Shown one piece after another: positions 54,538 to 63,451 of a stretch of DNA of 64,000 nucleotides. Where the stretch lies: the NCBI RefSeq assembly GCF_003664255.1, contig NZ_RCCV01000002.1, forward strand, positions 498,501-562,500, in the 5' to 3' direction. The notes beneath the pieces are model-generated. The model was not told the DNA's origin. It did no database searches and was given only the letters and a program-made list of their open reading frames with translations. The translations under genes were made by a program, and so were the position numbers. Source of the DNA: Micromonospora sp. M71_S20. GTDB taxonomy: Bacteria > Actinomycetota > Actinomycetes > Mycobacteriales > Micromonosporaceae. Position 1 is the stretch's first letter; every line of letters begins with the position of its first letter.

Positions 54538-54698
54538 CCACAGCGGTGCGGTCGTCGTCGGCGGCGGCCTATGCTGGCCGTGGAGAACTCGCCTCCGCCG
54601 GCCGGCCCGCACCGACCTGGCCGCCGCGCCGGCCGGACCGCGCCGCCGTGGCGGTCCCGCCGCGATTCCCGTCTCTACCCGTCAGGAGTCCGTCCGAC

Positions 54699-55952
54699 AT
54701 GACGCAGTCCCCCGCCGTGCGCACCTTCGGCCGGTCCGGTCCGGTCCGCATCGGCGAGCGAGCCGCCCGTACCCTCGTCTCCGAGCTCGCCCGGATCAAC
54801 GACCCGAAGGCCGCGCTGCTGGTCGGCGCGACGCCGGAGTCCGCGGTGCTGGCCGCGGCGATCGACGCCCTGCTGCCCGGCGACACCCTCACCCTGGTGC
54901 CCGCCGGGTCGACCTCCCCGGCGGCCCTCCGGGAGCACGTCACCGCCCAGGGCCGCTGGGTGGCCGACCGGGTCCGCGTGGTCGACACCCTCGCCGAGGC
55001 CGAGCCGGCCGCGGTGGTCGTCGCCGGGGAGCCGCTGACCGGCACGGTCGACGAGACCCGCGCCGCCGTCGAGGGCCTGACGAAGTACCTCGCCGACGGC
55101 GCGGTGCTGAGTGTGGCCACGACCGCCACGCCGGGGCGTACCGCGGGCGCCGCCGCCGAACTGGACCGGCAGGGCGCGCTGTACGGCGTCGGGGTCGACC
55201 TGGTGCTGCGCAACACGCCGCCGCTGCGGGTGTACCGGCTCCGCTACACCCCGGCCGACGCCGCGTCGGCGGCCCGGCTGGCCCCGGCGTACCGCCCATC
55301 CAGCGTCCCGCTGACCCGGGGGATGCACATCGACTCCAACGGCGTGGCCGCGGCCGGCATCGCGCTGGGCCTCGCCGCGGTGGCCCGGGCGACCCGGCCG
55401 AAGTCGAAGCTCTGGCTGCTGCCGGCCCTGGCCGCCGCCCCGGTGGCCGCCTTCTTCCGGGACCCGGAGCGCGACGTGCCGGAGGACCCGTCGGCGGTGG
55501 TCGCCTCGGCCGACGGTCGGGTGCTGTCCGTGCAGCGGCTGCACGACGAGCGCTTCGGCGAGGGCGAGTGGCTGCGGATCGCCGTCTTCCTGTCGGTGCT
55601 GGATGTGCACGTCAACCGTGCCCCGGTGGCCGGCAAGGTGGTCGACTACTTCGTCGCCGACGGTGGCTTCGCGAACGCGATGAAGCCGGCGGCGGAGCAC
55701 AACGTGGCCGCGTACACGGTGCTGGACACCGCGCGCGGCACGGTGGTCGTGGCGCAGCGCACGGGCCTGATCGCCCGGCGGATCGTGCAGCGGGCGCCGA
55801 TCGGCGCGCTGCTGGCCCGGGGCGAGCGCTTCGGCCTGATCCGGTTCGGCTCGCGCACCGACGTCTACCTGCCGGCGGACGCGGCGGAGCCGCTGGTCGG
55901 CCCCGGGGACAAGGTCGTCGGGGGCGCGACCGTCATCGCCCGCTGGCGCTGA
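54699..55952 (+). CDS. psd: Phosphatidylserine decarboxylase with extra N-terminal domain
   Basis: Forms phosphatidylethanolamine from phosphatidylserine. The catalytic domain is the C-terminal half (about 205-417): FFRDPERDVP, the metal/His region VLDVHVNRAP, and the self-cleavage site as FGSRTD, where Ser would become the pyruvoyl group. Oddity: residues 1-200 are not part of the usual short decarboxylase. They look like an alpha/beta Rossmann-like domain (ALLVGATPESAVLAAAIDALLPGDTLTLV, later LSVATTATPGRTAG), perhaps a degenerate methyltransferase. ATG at 54699 follows CAGGAG. Convergent with pssA, which makes its substrate. Confidence 0.88.
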   Translation: MTQSPAVRTFGRSGPVRIGERAARTLVSELARINDPKAALLVGATPESAVLAAAIDALLPGDTLTLVPAGSTSPAALREHVTAQGRWVADRVRVVDTLAEAEPAAVVVAGEPLTGTVDETRAAVEGLTKYLADGAVLSVATTATPGRTAGAAAELDRQGALYGVGVDLVLRNTPPLRVYRLRYTPADAASAARLAPAYRPSSVPLTRGMHIDSNGVAAAGIALGLAAVARATRPKSKLWLLPALAAAPVAAFFRDPERDVPEDPSAVVASADGRVLSVQRLHDERFGEGEWLRIAVFLSVLDVHVNRAPVAGKVVDYFVADGGFANAMKPAAEHNVAAYTVLDTARGTVVVAQRTGLIARRIVQRAPIGALLARGERFGLIRFGSRTDVYLPADAAEPLVGPGDKVVGGATVIARWR

Positions 55953-55974
55953 GGGCCCGGCCGGACGACACGAA

Positions 55975-56006
55975 GAAGGGGCGCCGCGGGATCGCGGCGC
56001 CCCTTC
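55975..56006. terminator. Bidirectional terminator psd / pssA
   Basis: A perfect 14-bp stem (55975-55988 with 55993-56006) and a 4-base loop between the two convergent stops. Confidence 0.75.
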
Positions 56007-56019
56007 TCGCGTACGTGCC

Positions 56020-57015
56020 TCAGGCGGTGCGGCGCTGACGCAGCCAGAGCACCGGGCCGCTGACCAGGTAACCGACCACGATCAGTGCGAAGGTGAGCCG
56101 GATGTCGATCAGCGCGCCGATCACCGGGGCCAGCCACAGCCACGGCGGCAGCTTCACCAGCCGCGCGAGCTTCGCGTAGGGGAAGCTGGAGACCATGGCG
56201 AAGGCGAGCAGCGCCACGCCGGCGACCTGGACGATGCCCGGCACGGGCAGCCCGATGGCGACGGTGAGGGCGAGCACGGCGGCGGCCATGGTGGTGGGCA
56301 CGCCGCAGAAGAACCTGCCGTCCTTCGGCGAGACGTTGAACCGGGCGAGCCGGATCGCCGCGCACGCCGCGACGAGGGCGCAGGCCACCGCTGCGGCCGG
56401 TGTGGAGACCGAACCGGCCAGCGAGGCGTAGACCACCACGGGGGCGGCCAGGCCGAACGAGCACATGTCGGCCAGCGAGTCCATCTGCGCGCCGAACGGG
56501 CTGGCCACGCCGAACTTGCGGGCGAGCGCGCCGTCGAGGCCGTCGAAGACGACGCAGGCGATCAGGCAGAGCGCGGCGACGCGCACCTCGCCCTGCATGG
56601 CCAGGAAGATGGCCAGCATGCCGAGCATCAGGCTGCTCAGTGTGCAGGCGTTGACCACCGCGAACTTCATCCGGCGGGCGACCGTCCGCTCGCCCGGAAG
56701 CAACGGGATCGACATCGCCGGATCGTCGTCCACCGGGGTCGTGGGGCCGAGCGCGGGGCTGACCGGGACGATCGAGGCGACGTCGGCGCGCTCGACCCTG
56801 GTGAGTCCGTAGCGGCGGCGCGGCCGGTCGGCGTAGCGGTGCTCGGGCATCGAGAGGTCGTTGGTCGCGTGCAGGTCACCGTCGCGGCGCCCCACCCGGA
56901 CCAGCAGCACCTGCCGGGCGAGCGTGCTGCTGCGGCGCAACGGGCCCGCCCAGCGACGCCCTGCGGGACGCGGACTGTCAGTCGTACGACGCCGGCGCCA
57001 TGGGGCTCTCGGCAC
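56020..57015 (-). CDS. pssA: CDP-diacylglycerol-serine O-phosphatidyltransferase with N-terminal extension
   Basis: Makes phosphatidylserine from CDP-diacylglycerol and serine in the membrane. The CDP-alcohol phosphotransferase motif DGxxARxxxxxxxxGxxxDxxxD is complete (DGLDGALARKFGVASPFGAQMDSLAD), within six to eight hydrophobic segments. GTG at 57015 is chosen because a GGAGG site lies five bases upstream, which gives 331 residues with an Arg-rich extension of about 110 residues before the enzyme proper. Shorter starts (ATG 56850, or ATG before SIPLLPGERTV) lack a ribosome site. The extension may be a cytoplasmic targeting segment. Confidence 0.85.
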   Translation of the reverse strand: MPRAPWRRRRTTDSPRPAGRRWAGPLRRSSTLARQVLLVRVGRRDGDLHATNDLSMPEHRYADRPRRRYGLTRVERADVASIVPVSPALGPTTPVDDDPAMSIPLLPGERTVARRMKFAVVNACTLSSLMLGMLAIFLAMQGEVRVAALCLIACVVFDGLDGALARKFGVASPFGAQMDSLADMCSFGLAAPVVVYASLAGSVSTPAAAVACALVAACAAIRLARFNVSPKDGRFFCGVPTTMAAAVLALTVAIGLPVPGIVQVAGVALLAFAMVSSFPYAKLARLVKLPPWLWLAPVIGALIDIRLTFALIVVGYLVSGPVLWLRQRRTA

Positions 57016-57302
57016 GTTTCCTCCATCACCGGATCGGTTTACCGCCGCGAGGGCGGGTGTCCGGCTGTCTCGTGCCGGACCTCTCTGGCCCGGCAGCCGT
57101 TTTGCGGAGTACACCATCGCATAGGGGAACGGGGGTTGGCGATAGCTGCCGGCGGTACTTATATCTGGTCTAACCGCGCGAACCGCTCTCTTATTCCCAT
57201 CTCGGGCTCCATCGCCCGTTTCCTCCACCAACCCCACCTCGAATGTACCGGACCCCGTCTCCACCGGCTCGGCGAGCGAGTGCCGGCGACACCGATGTCC
57301 GG

Positions 57303-58227
57303 TTACGGACGGTCGTCGGCGGGGGCCTTGGCCAGCGCCAGTGCGGCGATCCCGCTCAGCGGCAGCCCGGCGAGCTGCTCCGGCGTGAACCAGCCCGCGC
57401 GGGCCGTGGAGCCGCCGGCGAGCTCGGTCACCCGCGGCTCGGTGGGCGTGTCCACCGCCACCCGGTAGACCACCCGGATGCCGTGCCAGTCGAGCGGGCG
57501 CCCCTCCGGGCCCAGCGCGGCCGGGTTGTGCAGGTTGTCGACGCCGATCAGCTCGACCACCCGACCGAGCTGGCCGGACTCCTCGACCAGTTCACGCAGC
57601 AGCGCGGCGACCGGCTGCTCGCCGTGGTCGGTCCCGCCGCCCGGCAGGTGCCACCGGCCGGCGCCCGGGTAACCGTCGGCGATCATGGTGAGCAGCACCC
57701 GGCCGGCGGGGTCGGTGACCAGGCCGTACGCCCCGAAGCGCTGCCTCCGGTCGGGCGGGAGCGGGGCGACCGGCCCCTCCGTCGGAGAGCGGGGCAGATC
57801 CGGCGGCAGGGGCGACACGGGCAGGCCGAGCAGCTCGGCGGTGAACGGCATCAGCGGCACCGCCGCCGCCTCGGCGGTCGTGAACCACCCCAGCTCGTCG
57901 CTGCCGCCGGCCGGCTCCGGCCGGGGTTCGCCGCCCCGCACGACGACGTCGAAGACCACGCGGTCGGTGTGCACCGCGACGCTGGCGTCACGGAAGGTCG
58001 TCACGTCGGCGAACACCGCCCGCAGCCCGGTCACCTCGACCGTGAGGCCGGTCTCCTCGGCGAACTCGCGGACCACCGCGTGCGCCGGATGCTCGGCGTG
58101 CTCGACGCCGCCCCCGGGAATCTGCCAGACGCCCGGGACCGGACACGAACCCGAGCCGCGGACCAGCAACACCCGCCCGTCCGGGCCCCGAGACCCCGTA
58201 CGCGCCGACCCGCCGCCGTTGTTCCAC
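57303..58227 (-). pseudogene. Tandem-NUDIX hydrolase gene with an apparent 1-base frameshift
   Basis: Two NUDIX domains of about 150 residues each, paralogous to the next gene. The start expected by comparison is GTG 58227 (EQRRRVGAYGVS), but this frame breaks in a G-run at about 58186-58190; one extra base shifts it from GAYGVS to GPDGRVLLVRG, after which the rest is intact. Both NUDIX boxes are complete: GGVEHAEHPAHAVVREFAEETG and GGTDHGEQPVAALLRELVEESG. The frame of the intact part also stays open upstream to 58316, through a palindromic repeat, with no family resemblance. It may be a pseudogene, a sequencing error or, less likely, a frameshifted product. Substrates are probably nucleoside diphosphate derivatives. 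Confidence 0.7.
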
Positions 58228-58261
58228 CCGCCCGCACTCCCCCGCCCGCGCCGACCCGTTC

Positions 58262-58324
58262 CGTCGATCATGAGGTTAGTCGCAGCGGGTCCGGCGTGTC
58301 GCCCGGTCGACCTCATGATCGACG
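58262..58324. repeat. Intergenic palindromic repeat, copy C (variant)
   Basis: cgtcgatcatgaggt (58262-58276) is repeated in inverted form at 58310-58324, around a 33-base centre. It shares the outer cgtcgatcatg with copies A and B but has agg instead of cag inward, so it is a variant subfamily. It lies between the two NUDIX genes. Confidence 0.6.
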
Positions 58325-58356
58325 AACAGGGAGGGAGTTCCTCGGGGACGGGGCGG

Positions 58357-59304
58357 TCAGGCCAGGCGGGCGGCCTGGACGGCTTCCGCCGTCACCTCCG
58401 TCAGGCGGTCGGTGGGAAGGGCACCCAGCTCTTCGCGGCCGAACCAGCGGGCCTCGCAGGTGGAACCGCCGACGTCGGCGACGGTGGGCGGGGCCGGCTT
58501 GTCGACCACGACCCGGTAGAAGGCGCGGACGCCGTGCCAGTCGATCGGATAGCCCTCCGGGCCGAGGGAGGCCGCGTCCCGGTGGCTGGCCACGCCGAGC
58601 AGCTCGACGAGCCGGCCGGTCTGCCCGGTCTCCTCGACCAGCTCCCGGATCAGGGCGGCGCCGGGCTGCTCACCGTAGTCGGTGCCGCCGCCGGGCAGGT
58701 GCCAGCAGCCCGCGCCCGGGTAGCCGTCGGAGACCCGGGTGAGCAGCACCCGGTCGTCCGGGTCGGTCACCACGGCGTACGCGGCGAAGCGCTGGGCCCG
58801 GTGCAGCCCGTCGGGGCCGGGGACGGCATAGAACGAGGGGAACTCCGGCGCCTCGTCGGGAACGATGTCGGCGGACGAGGCGGGCAGGCCCAGGGCCCGC
58901 GCGGTGAACGACCGCAGCGGCAGCTCGCTGGCCTCCTCCGGGGTGAACCAGCGGGCCAGGTCGGTCGGCCGGTCGACCCGGTCGGCGAGCGTCCCGCCGC
59001 GCACCGACACCTGGTAGATCAGGCGGTCGGTGTGGATGGTGATGCCCCGCTCCGGCAGCGCCCGCATGTCGGCGAGCACGTCGTGCAGGCCCGCGACGGT
59101 GACGGAGAGGCCGGTCTCGGCGGCGGTCTCCCGGACGACGGTGTGGTGCGGGTCCTCACCGTGGTCGACCGCCCCACCGGGCAGCGACCACGTGCCGGGG
59201 GTGCCGGAGCGCTCCGATGCGCGGACCAGCAACACCCGGCCGACTGAGTCAGCACAAACTGCGTATGCCGCGATCCTGCGGAGCGGCTCCAGCATGGTGG
59301 TCAC
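58357..59304 (-). CDS. Tandem-NUDIX hydrolase
   Basis: A 315-residue protein with two NUDIX domains (about 10-135 and 165-300). The C-terminal box GGTDYGEQPGAALIRELVEETG is canonical. The N-terminal one reads GAVDHGEDPHHTVVRETAAETG, so the first Glu of the REXXEE core is Ala and that domain is probably impaired in metal binding. GTG at 59304 is chosen over a longer frame that lacks resemblance; ATG at 59295 is close. It is the intact paralogue of the neighbouring frameshifted gene. Substrate unknown. Confidence 0.87.
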   Translation of the reverse strand: MTTMLEPLRRIAAYAVCADSVGRVLLVRASERSGTPGTWSLPGGAVDHGEDPHHTVVRETAAETGLSVTVAGLHDVLADMRALPERGITIHTDRLIYQVSVRGGTLADRVDRPTDLARWFTPEEASELPLRSFTARALGLPASSADIVPDEAPEFPSFYAVPGPDGLHRAQRFAAYAVVTDPDDRVLLTRVSDGYPGAGCWHLPGGGTDYGEQPGAALIRELVEETGQTGRLVELLGVASHRDAASLGPEGYPIDWHGVRAFYRVVVDKPAPPTVADVGGSTCEARWFGREELGALPTDRLTEVTAEAVQAARLA

Positions 59305-59448
59305 GGGGCCAAATTCTCCCCGGCCCGGGTTACCTCCATCGAAAAGAGTCAGATTCCTGACTGAATGCTCGCGCCTCAGGGACGGGTCAGGGTAGGGATC
59401 CGGGCGGTCACCGAGGCCGGTCCGACGACCGGCGCGGACCGTGGAGAC

Positions 59449-59766
59449 ATGACCTACACCGCCCCTCCCCAGCCCCCGTACAAGCAGCTCCGTCGGCCCG
59501 TCACGGACCGGATGATCGCCGGTGTCGCCAGCGGCCTCGGCCGGTACTTCGCCGTCGACCCCACCCTGGTCCGGGTGGTCTTCGCCGTCGCCGGCCTGCT
59601 CACCGGCGGGCTCGCGCTGCTCGCGTACCCGATCATGTGGTTCCTGATGCCCGAGGAGCCGGCCGACGCCCCCGCCTGGCCGCACCCGGCGCAGGCCGCG
59701 CCGCCCACGGTGGCGCAGCCGACCGTGGCGCAGCCCACGCCGCCGACCTACCCGCCGGCGGCGTGA
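59449..59766 (+). CDS. Small PspC-domain membrane protein
   Basis: A 105-residue protein consisting of one PspC domain (residues 12-70: RPVTDRMIAGVASGLGRYFAVDPTLVRVVF, then GLALLAYPIMWFLMPEEP) and a Pro/Ala tail containing a repeated PTVAQ. ATG at 59449 follows GGAG. It is a second PspC protein, separate from the 50-54.5 kb module, and may be an independent envelope-stress component. Confidence 0.87.
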   Translation: MTYTAPPQPPYKQLRRPVTDRMIAGVASGLGRYFAVDPTLVRVVFAVAGLLTGGLALLAYPIMWFLMPEEPADAPAWPHPAQAAPPTVAQPTVAQPTPPTYPPAA

Positions 59767-59773
59767 GGCGGGA

Positions 59774-61327
<1,554 letters not shown>

Positions 61328-61461
61328 GGGAGCAAATCCTACCGACGGCGCCGCCGGGCCCCCCGCCGGTCCGCCCCCACGCCGCCGTCGCGGCGGAGGT
61401 GACGTCGGCCACCGTACGGACGGTCCGGCGCGCCACCGCCCTCCCGATGGGAGCCATTAGT

Positions 61462-61490
61462 CCTGTATGCGCTTTTTGACCTGTATACGG
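61462..61490 (+). promoter_or_regulatory. Direct repeats upstream of the rhodopsin gene
   Basis: cctgtat occurs at 61462-61468 and 61480-61486, each followed by n-cg, so the period is 18 bases; the second copy forms an extended -10-like TGTATAC. The spacing places both on one DNA face-pair, as expected for a regulator site. This AT-richer patch stands out from its surroundings and lies about 135 bases before the gene. Confidence 0.4.
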
Positions 61491-61621
61491 TGTCCGTACC
61501 GCCCGCCACCGGCTCACGCACGGGACTCCGACGGGTTCGGACGGTGCCCGGCCGTACGCCCGGGTCGTCAACAGCGGCAGCCGGCGGGCGCGGGGCGTCG
61601 GGAGTCGGCCGGGGGGTGGGC

Positions 61622-62320
61622 ATGACCGAGTGGTGGCTGTGGATGTACGTCGCCGCCATGGCGGGCGGGGTCGTGCTGTTCAGCCGGTGGAGCGCGGATC
61701 CGCGGGGCGTTCCCCGCAGCGAGTACCGGGTGGCGATCGCCATCCCGCTCTGGTCCGGCTTCTGGTACCTGATCCTGGCACTGGGCGCCGGCACTGCGGA
61801 GGTGGCCGGCCACACGCTCTACTGGGCGCGGTACGTCGACTGGGCGGTCTCCTCGCCCCTGTTGCTGGTGGCGCTGATGCTGACCGCGACGCACTCGCTG
61901 CCCGGACGCTGTTGGGGACTGACGGGCGCCCTCGTCGGGGCGAACCTGGTGGTCTTTCTCTGCGGGCTGGCCGCCGAACTCGCGGCGAACGACACGATCC
62001 GCTACACCCTCTTCACGATCGGGGTCCTGGCCCTCCTCGGGCTCTACGGCCTGATCTGGGGACCGCTACGCGCCCACGCGCACCGTCAGCCGGAAGGGAT
62101 CGCGGCGGTGTACACGGAGGCGGCCCTGCTGCTCAGCGTGCTCTGGGTGGGCTACCCCGTGTTCTGGATGATCGGCCCAGCCGGTGTCGGCCTCGTCAGT
62201 TCCGCCACCACCAGCCTGCTCTTCGTCCTGCTGTCCATCCTGACGAAGGTGGGCTGGAGCATCCTCGATCTCGGCCGGCTGCGCGCCCTGTCCGCCCGTG
62301 ATCAGCTCACCGTCGTCTGA
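61622..62320 (+). CDS. Microbial rhodopsin, xenorhodopsin/Anabaena sensory rhodopsin type
   Basis: A 232-residue seven-helix retinal protein. Helix C reads RYVDWAVSSPLLLVA, so the bacteriorhodopsin D85/T89/D96 positions are Asp73, Ser77 and Ala84. Helix F carries WVGYPVFWMIGP, and helix G holds the Schiff-base Lys209 in SILTKVGWSILDL. As I recall it, the Anabaena sensory rhodopsin sequence matches throughout (DPRGVP after helix A, IPLWSG in helix B, KVG-S-LDL at the end). The position of bacteriorhodopsin D212, Pro in that sensor, is Ser205 here. Relatives are sensors or inward proton pumps; no transducer gene follows. It overlaps the Blh gene by 23 bases if GTG 62298 is used. Confidence 0.92.
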   Translation: MTEWWLWMYVAAMAGGVVLFSRWSADPRGVPRSEYRVAIAIPLWSGFWYLILALGAGTAEVAGHTLYWARYVDWAVSSPLLLVALMLTATHSLPGRCWGLTGALVGANLVVFLCGLAAELAANDTIRYTLFTIGVLALLGLYGLIWGPLRAHAHRQPEGIAAVYTEAALLLSVLWVGYPVFWMIGPAGVGLVSSATTSLLFVLLSILTKVGWSILDLGRLRALSARDQLTVV

Positions 62321-63407
62321 CCCGGTGTCCGGGTCCGGCCCCCGGGTGCCGGTGTCGGACGACCGGGCGTCCGCCCGGACCCGACGACCGCCGGCGGGCG
62401 CGGCGGAGGGCCCGGGGCGGCGGGACCGGCTGCTGCGGCGCGTCGGCACGGCGACGCAGCTCGCCCTCGGCGGGCTGCTGGCGTGGTCCCCGCTGATCGA
62501 CGCCGCCGGGCCGGGCGGCTCGCCGGCCTTCCTGGTCGCGGGACTGCTCCTCGGGCTCCCGCACGGCGCGGTCGACCATCTCGTGCCCGCCCGGCTGTCG
62601 GCGCGCGCCCGGCCGCTGTCGGCGCGGGTGGCGCTGCTGGCGGCCTACGCCGCCGTGGCCGGCGCCGGGCTGACGGTCTTCCGGGCCGCGCCGGACCTGG
62701 CGCTGGTCGGGTTCCTCATCGTGTCGGTCGTGCACTTCGGCACCGCCGACGTGGCGTTCCACGCCGAGCGGGACCGCCGGCCGGCCCGGCCGGGGGTGAC
62801 GGCCGTGCTCGCGTACGGGGGACCGCCGGTGGTCGTCCCGTTGGCGCTGTGGCGGGAGCAGGTCGACCCGTTGCTGGCGGCGGTGGCCCCGCAGGCACCG
62901 GCGCTGCTCACCGACGAGGTGCGGGCGCTGGCACTGGCCACGGTCCTGTGCGCGGTCGCGGCCACCGCGATCCGGGACGTGCGAGCGGGACGCGCCCGCG
63001 ACGCCGTCCCACCGGTCCTGCTCGTCGGACTGTTCGGCACCGTGCCGCCGGCCCTGGCCGTCGGGGCGTACTTCGCGGTCTGGCACTCCTGCCGCCACGT
63101 CGCCCGGCTGCTGCGGCACGACCCGCGGAACACGGCCGACCTGGCGGCCGGACGGGTCGGACCGCCGCTGCGTCGCTTCGCCCGGCAGGCGGCGGCTCCC
63201 ACGGCGGTCGCGCTCGCCGCCCTGCTCGCCCTGGTCACCTGGCCCGGCCACCGGGCGGACCCGCTGCCCGCGACGTTCGCCGTGCTGGCCGCGCTGACCC
63301 TCCCGCACGCGGTGCTGGTCGCCTGGGCGGACCGACGCGGGCCCGGGCCCTCACGCCGGGCGGGTGACGGGCTGCTCCCCCGCCGGGGTGCCCGGCGCCG
63401 CGGTTGA
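62298..63407 (+). CDS. blh: Brp/Blh-family beta-carotene 15,15'-dioxygenase
   Basis: Cleaves beta-carotene to two retinal molecules, the chromophore of the rhodopsin encoded just upstream. The polytopic protein of up to 369 residues has the expected iron-binding His residues: His89 in GLPHGAVDH, His146 in VVHFG, and His263 and His267 in VWHSCRHVARL. The first 45 residues from GTG 62298 are Pro/Arg-rich and look non-conserved, so GTG 62325 or a later start is possible. No carotenoid genes are in the window, so beta-carotene must be made elsewhere. Confidence 0.9.
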   Translation: MISSPSSDPVSGSGPRVPVSDDRASARTRRPPAGAAEGPGRRDRLLRRVGTATQLALGGLLAWSPLIDAAGPGGSPAFLVAGLLLGLPHGAVDHLVPARLSARARPLSARVALLAAYAAVAGAGLTVFRAAPDLALVGFLIVSVVHFGTADVAFHAERDRRPARPGVTAVLAYGGPPVVVPLALWREQVDPLLAAVAPQAPALLTDEVRALALATVLCAVAATAIRDVRAGRARDAVPPVLLVGLFGTVPPALAVGAYFAVWHSCRHVARLLRHDPRNTADLAAGRVGPPLRRFARQAAAPTAVALAALLALVTWPGHRADPLPATFAVLAALTLPHAVLVAWADRRGPGPSRRAGDGLLPRRGARRRG

Positions 63408-63416
63408 CCGGGCACC
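63387..63416 (+). terminator. Hairpin at the end of the rhodopsin-blh unit
   Basis: A 9-bp stem ggtgcccgg/ccgggcacc (63387-63395 with 63408-63416) overlapping the blh stop codon and facing the convergent oxidoreductase gene. Confidence 0.45.
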
Positions 63417-63451
63417 GGGCCCTGGTCACCTCCGCCGGGCGCCCGGCCTGG

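Noticed and set aside
57303..58316. Use of ATG 58316 as start of the first NUDIX gene
   Set aside because: The 40 or so residues before the domain read through the palindromic repeat and resemble nothing; the paralogue supports a start near 58227 in another frame.
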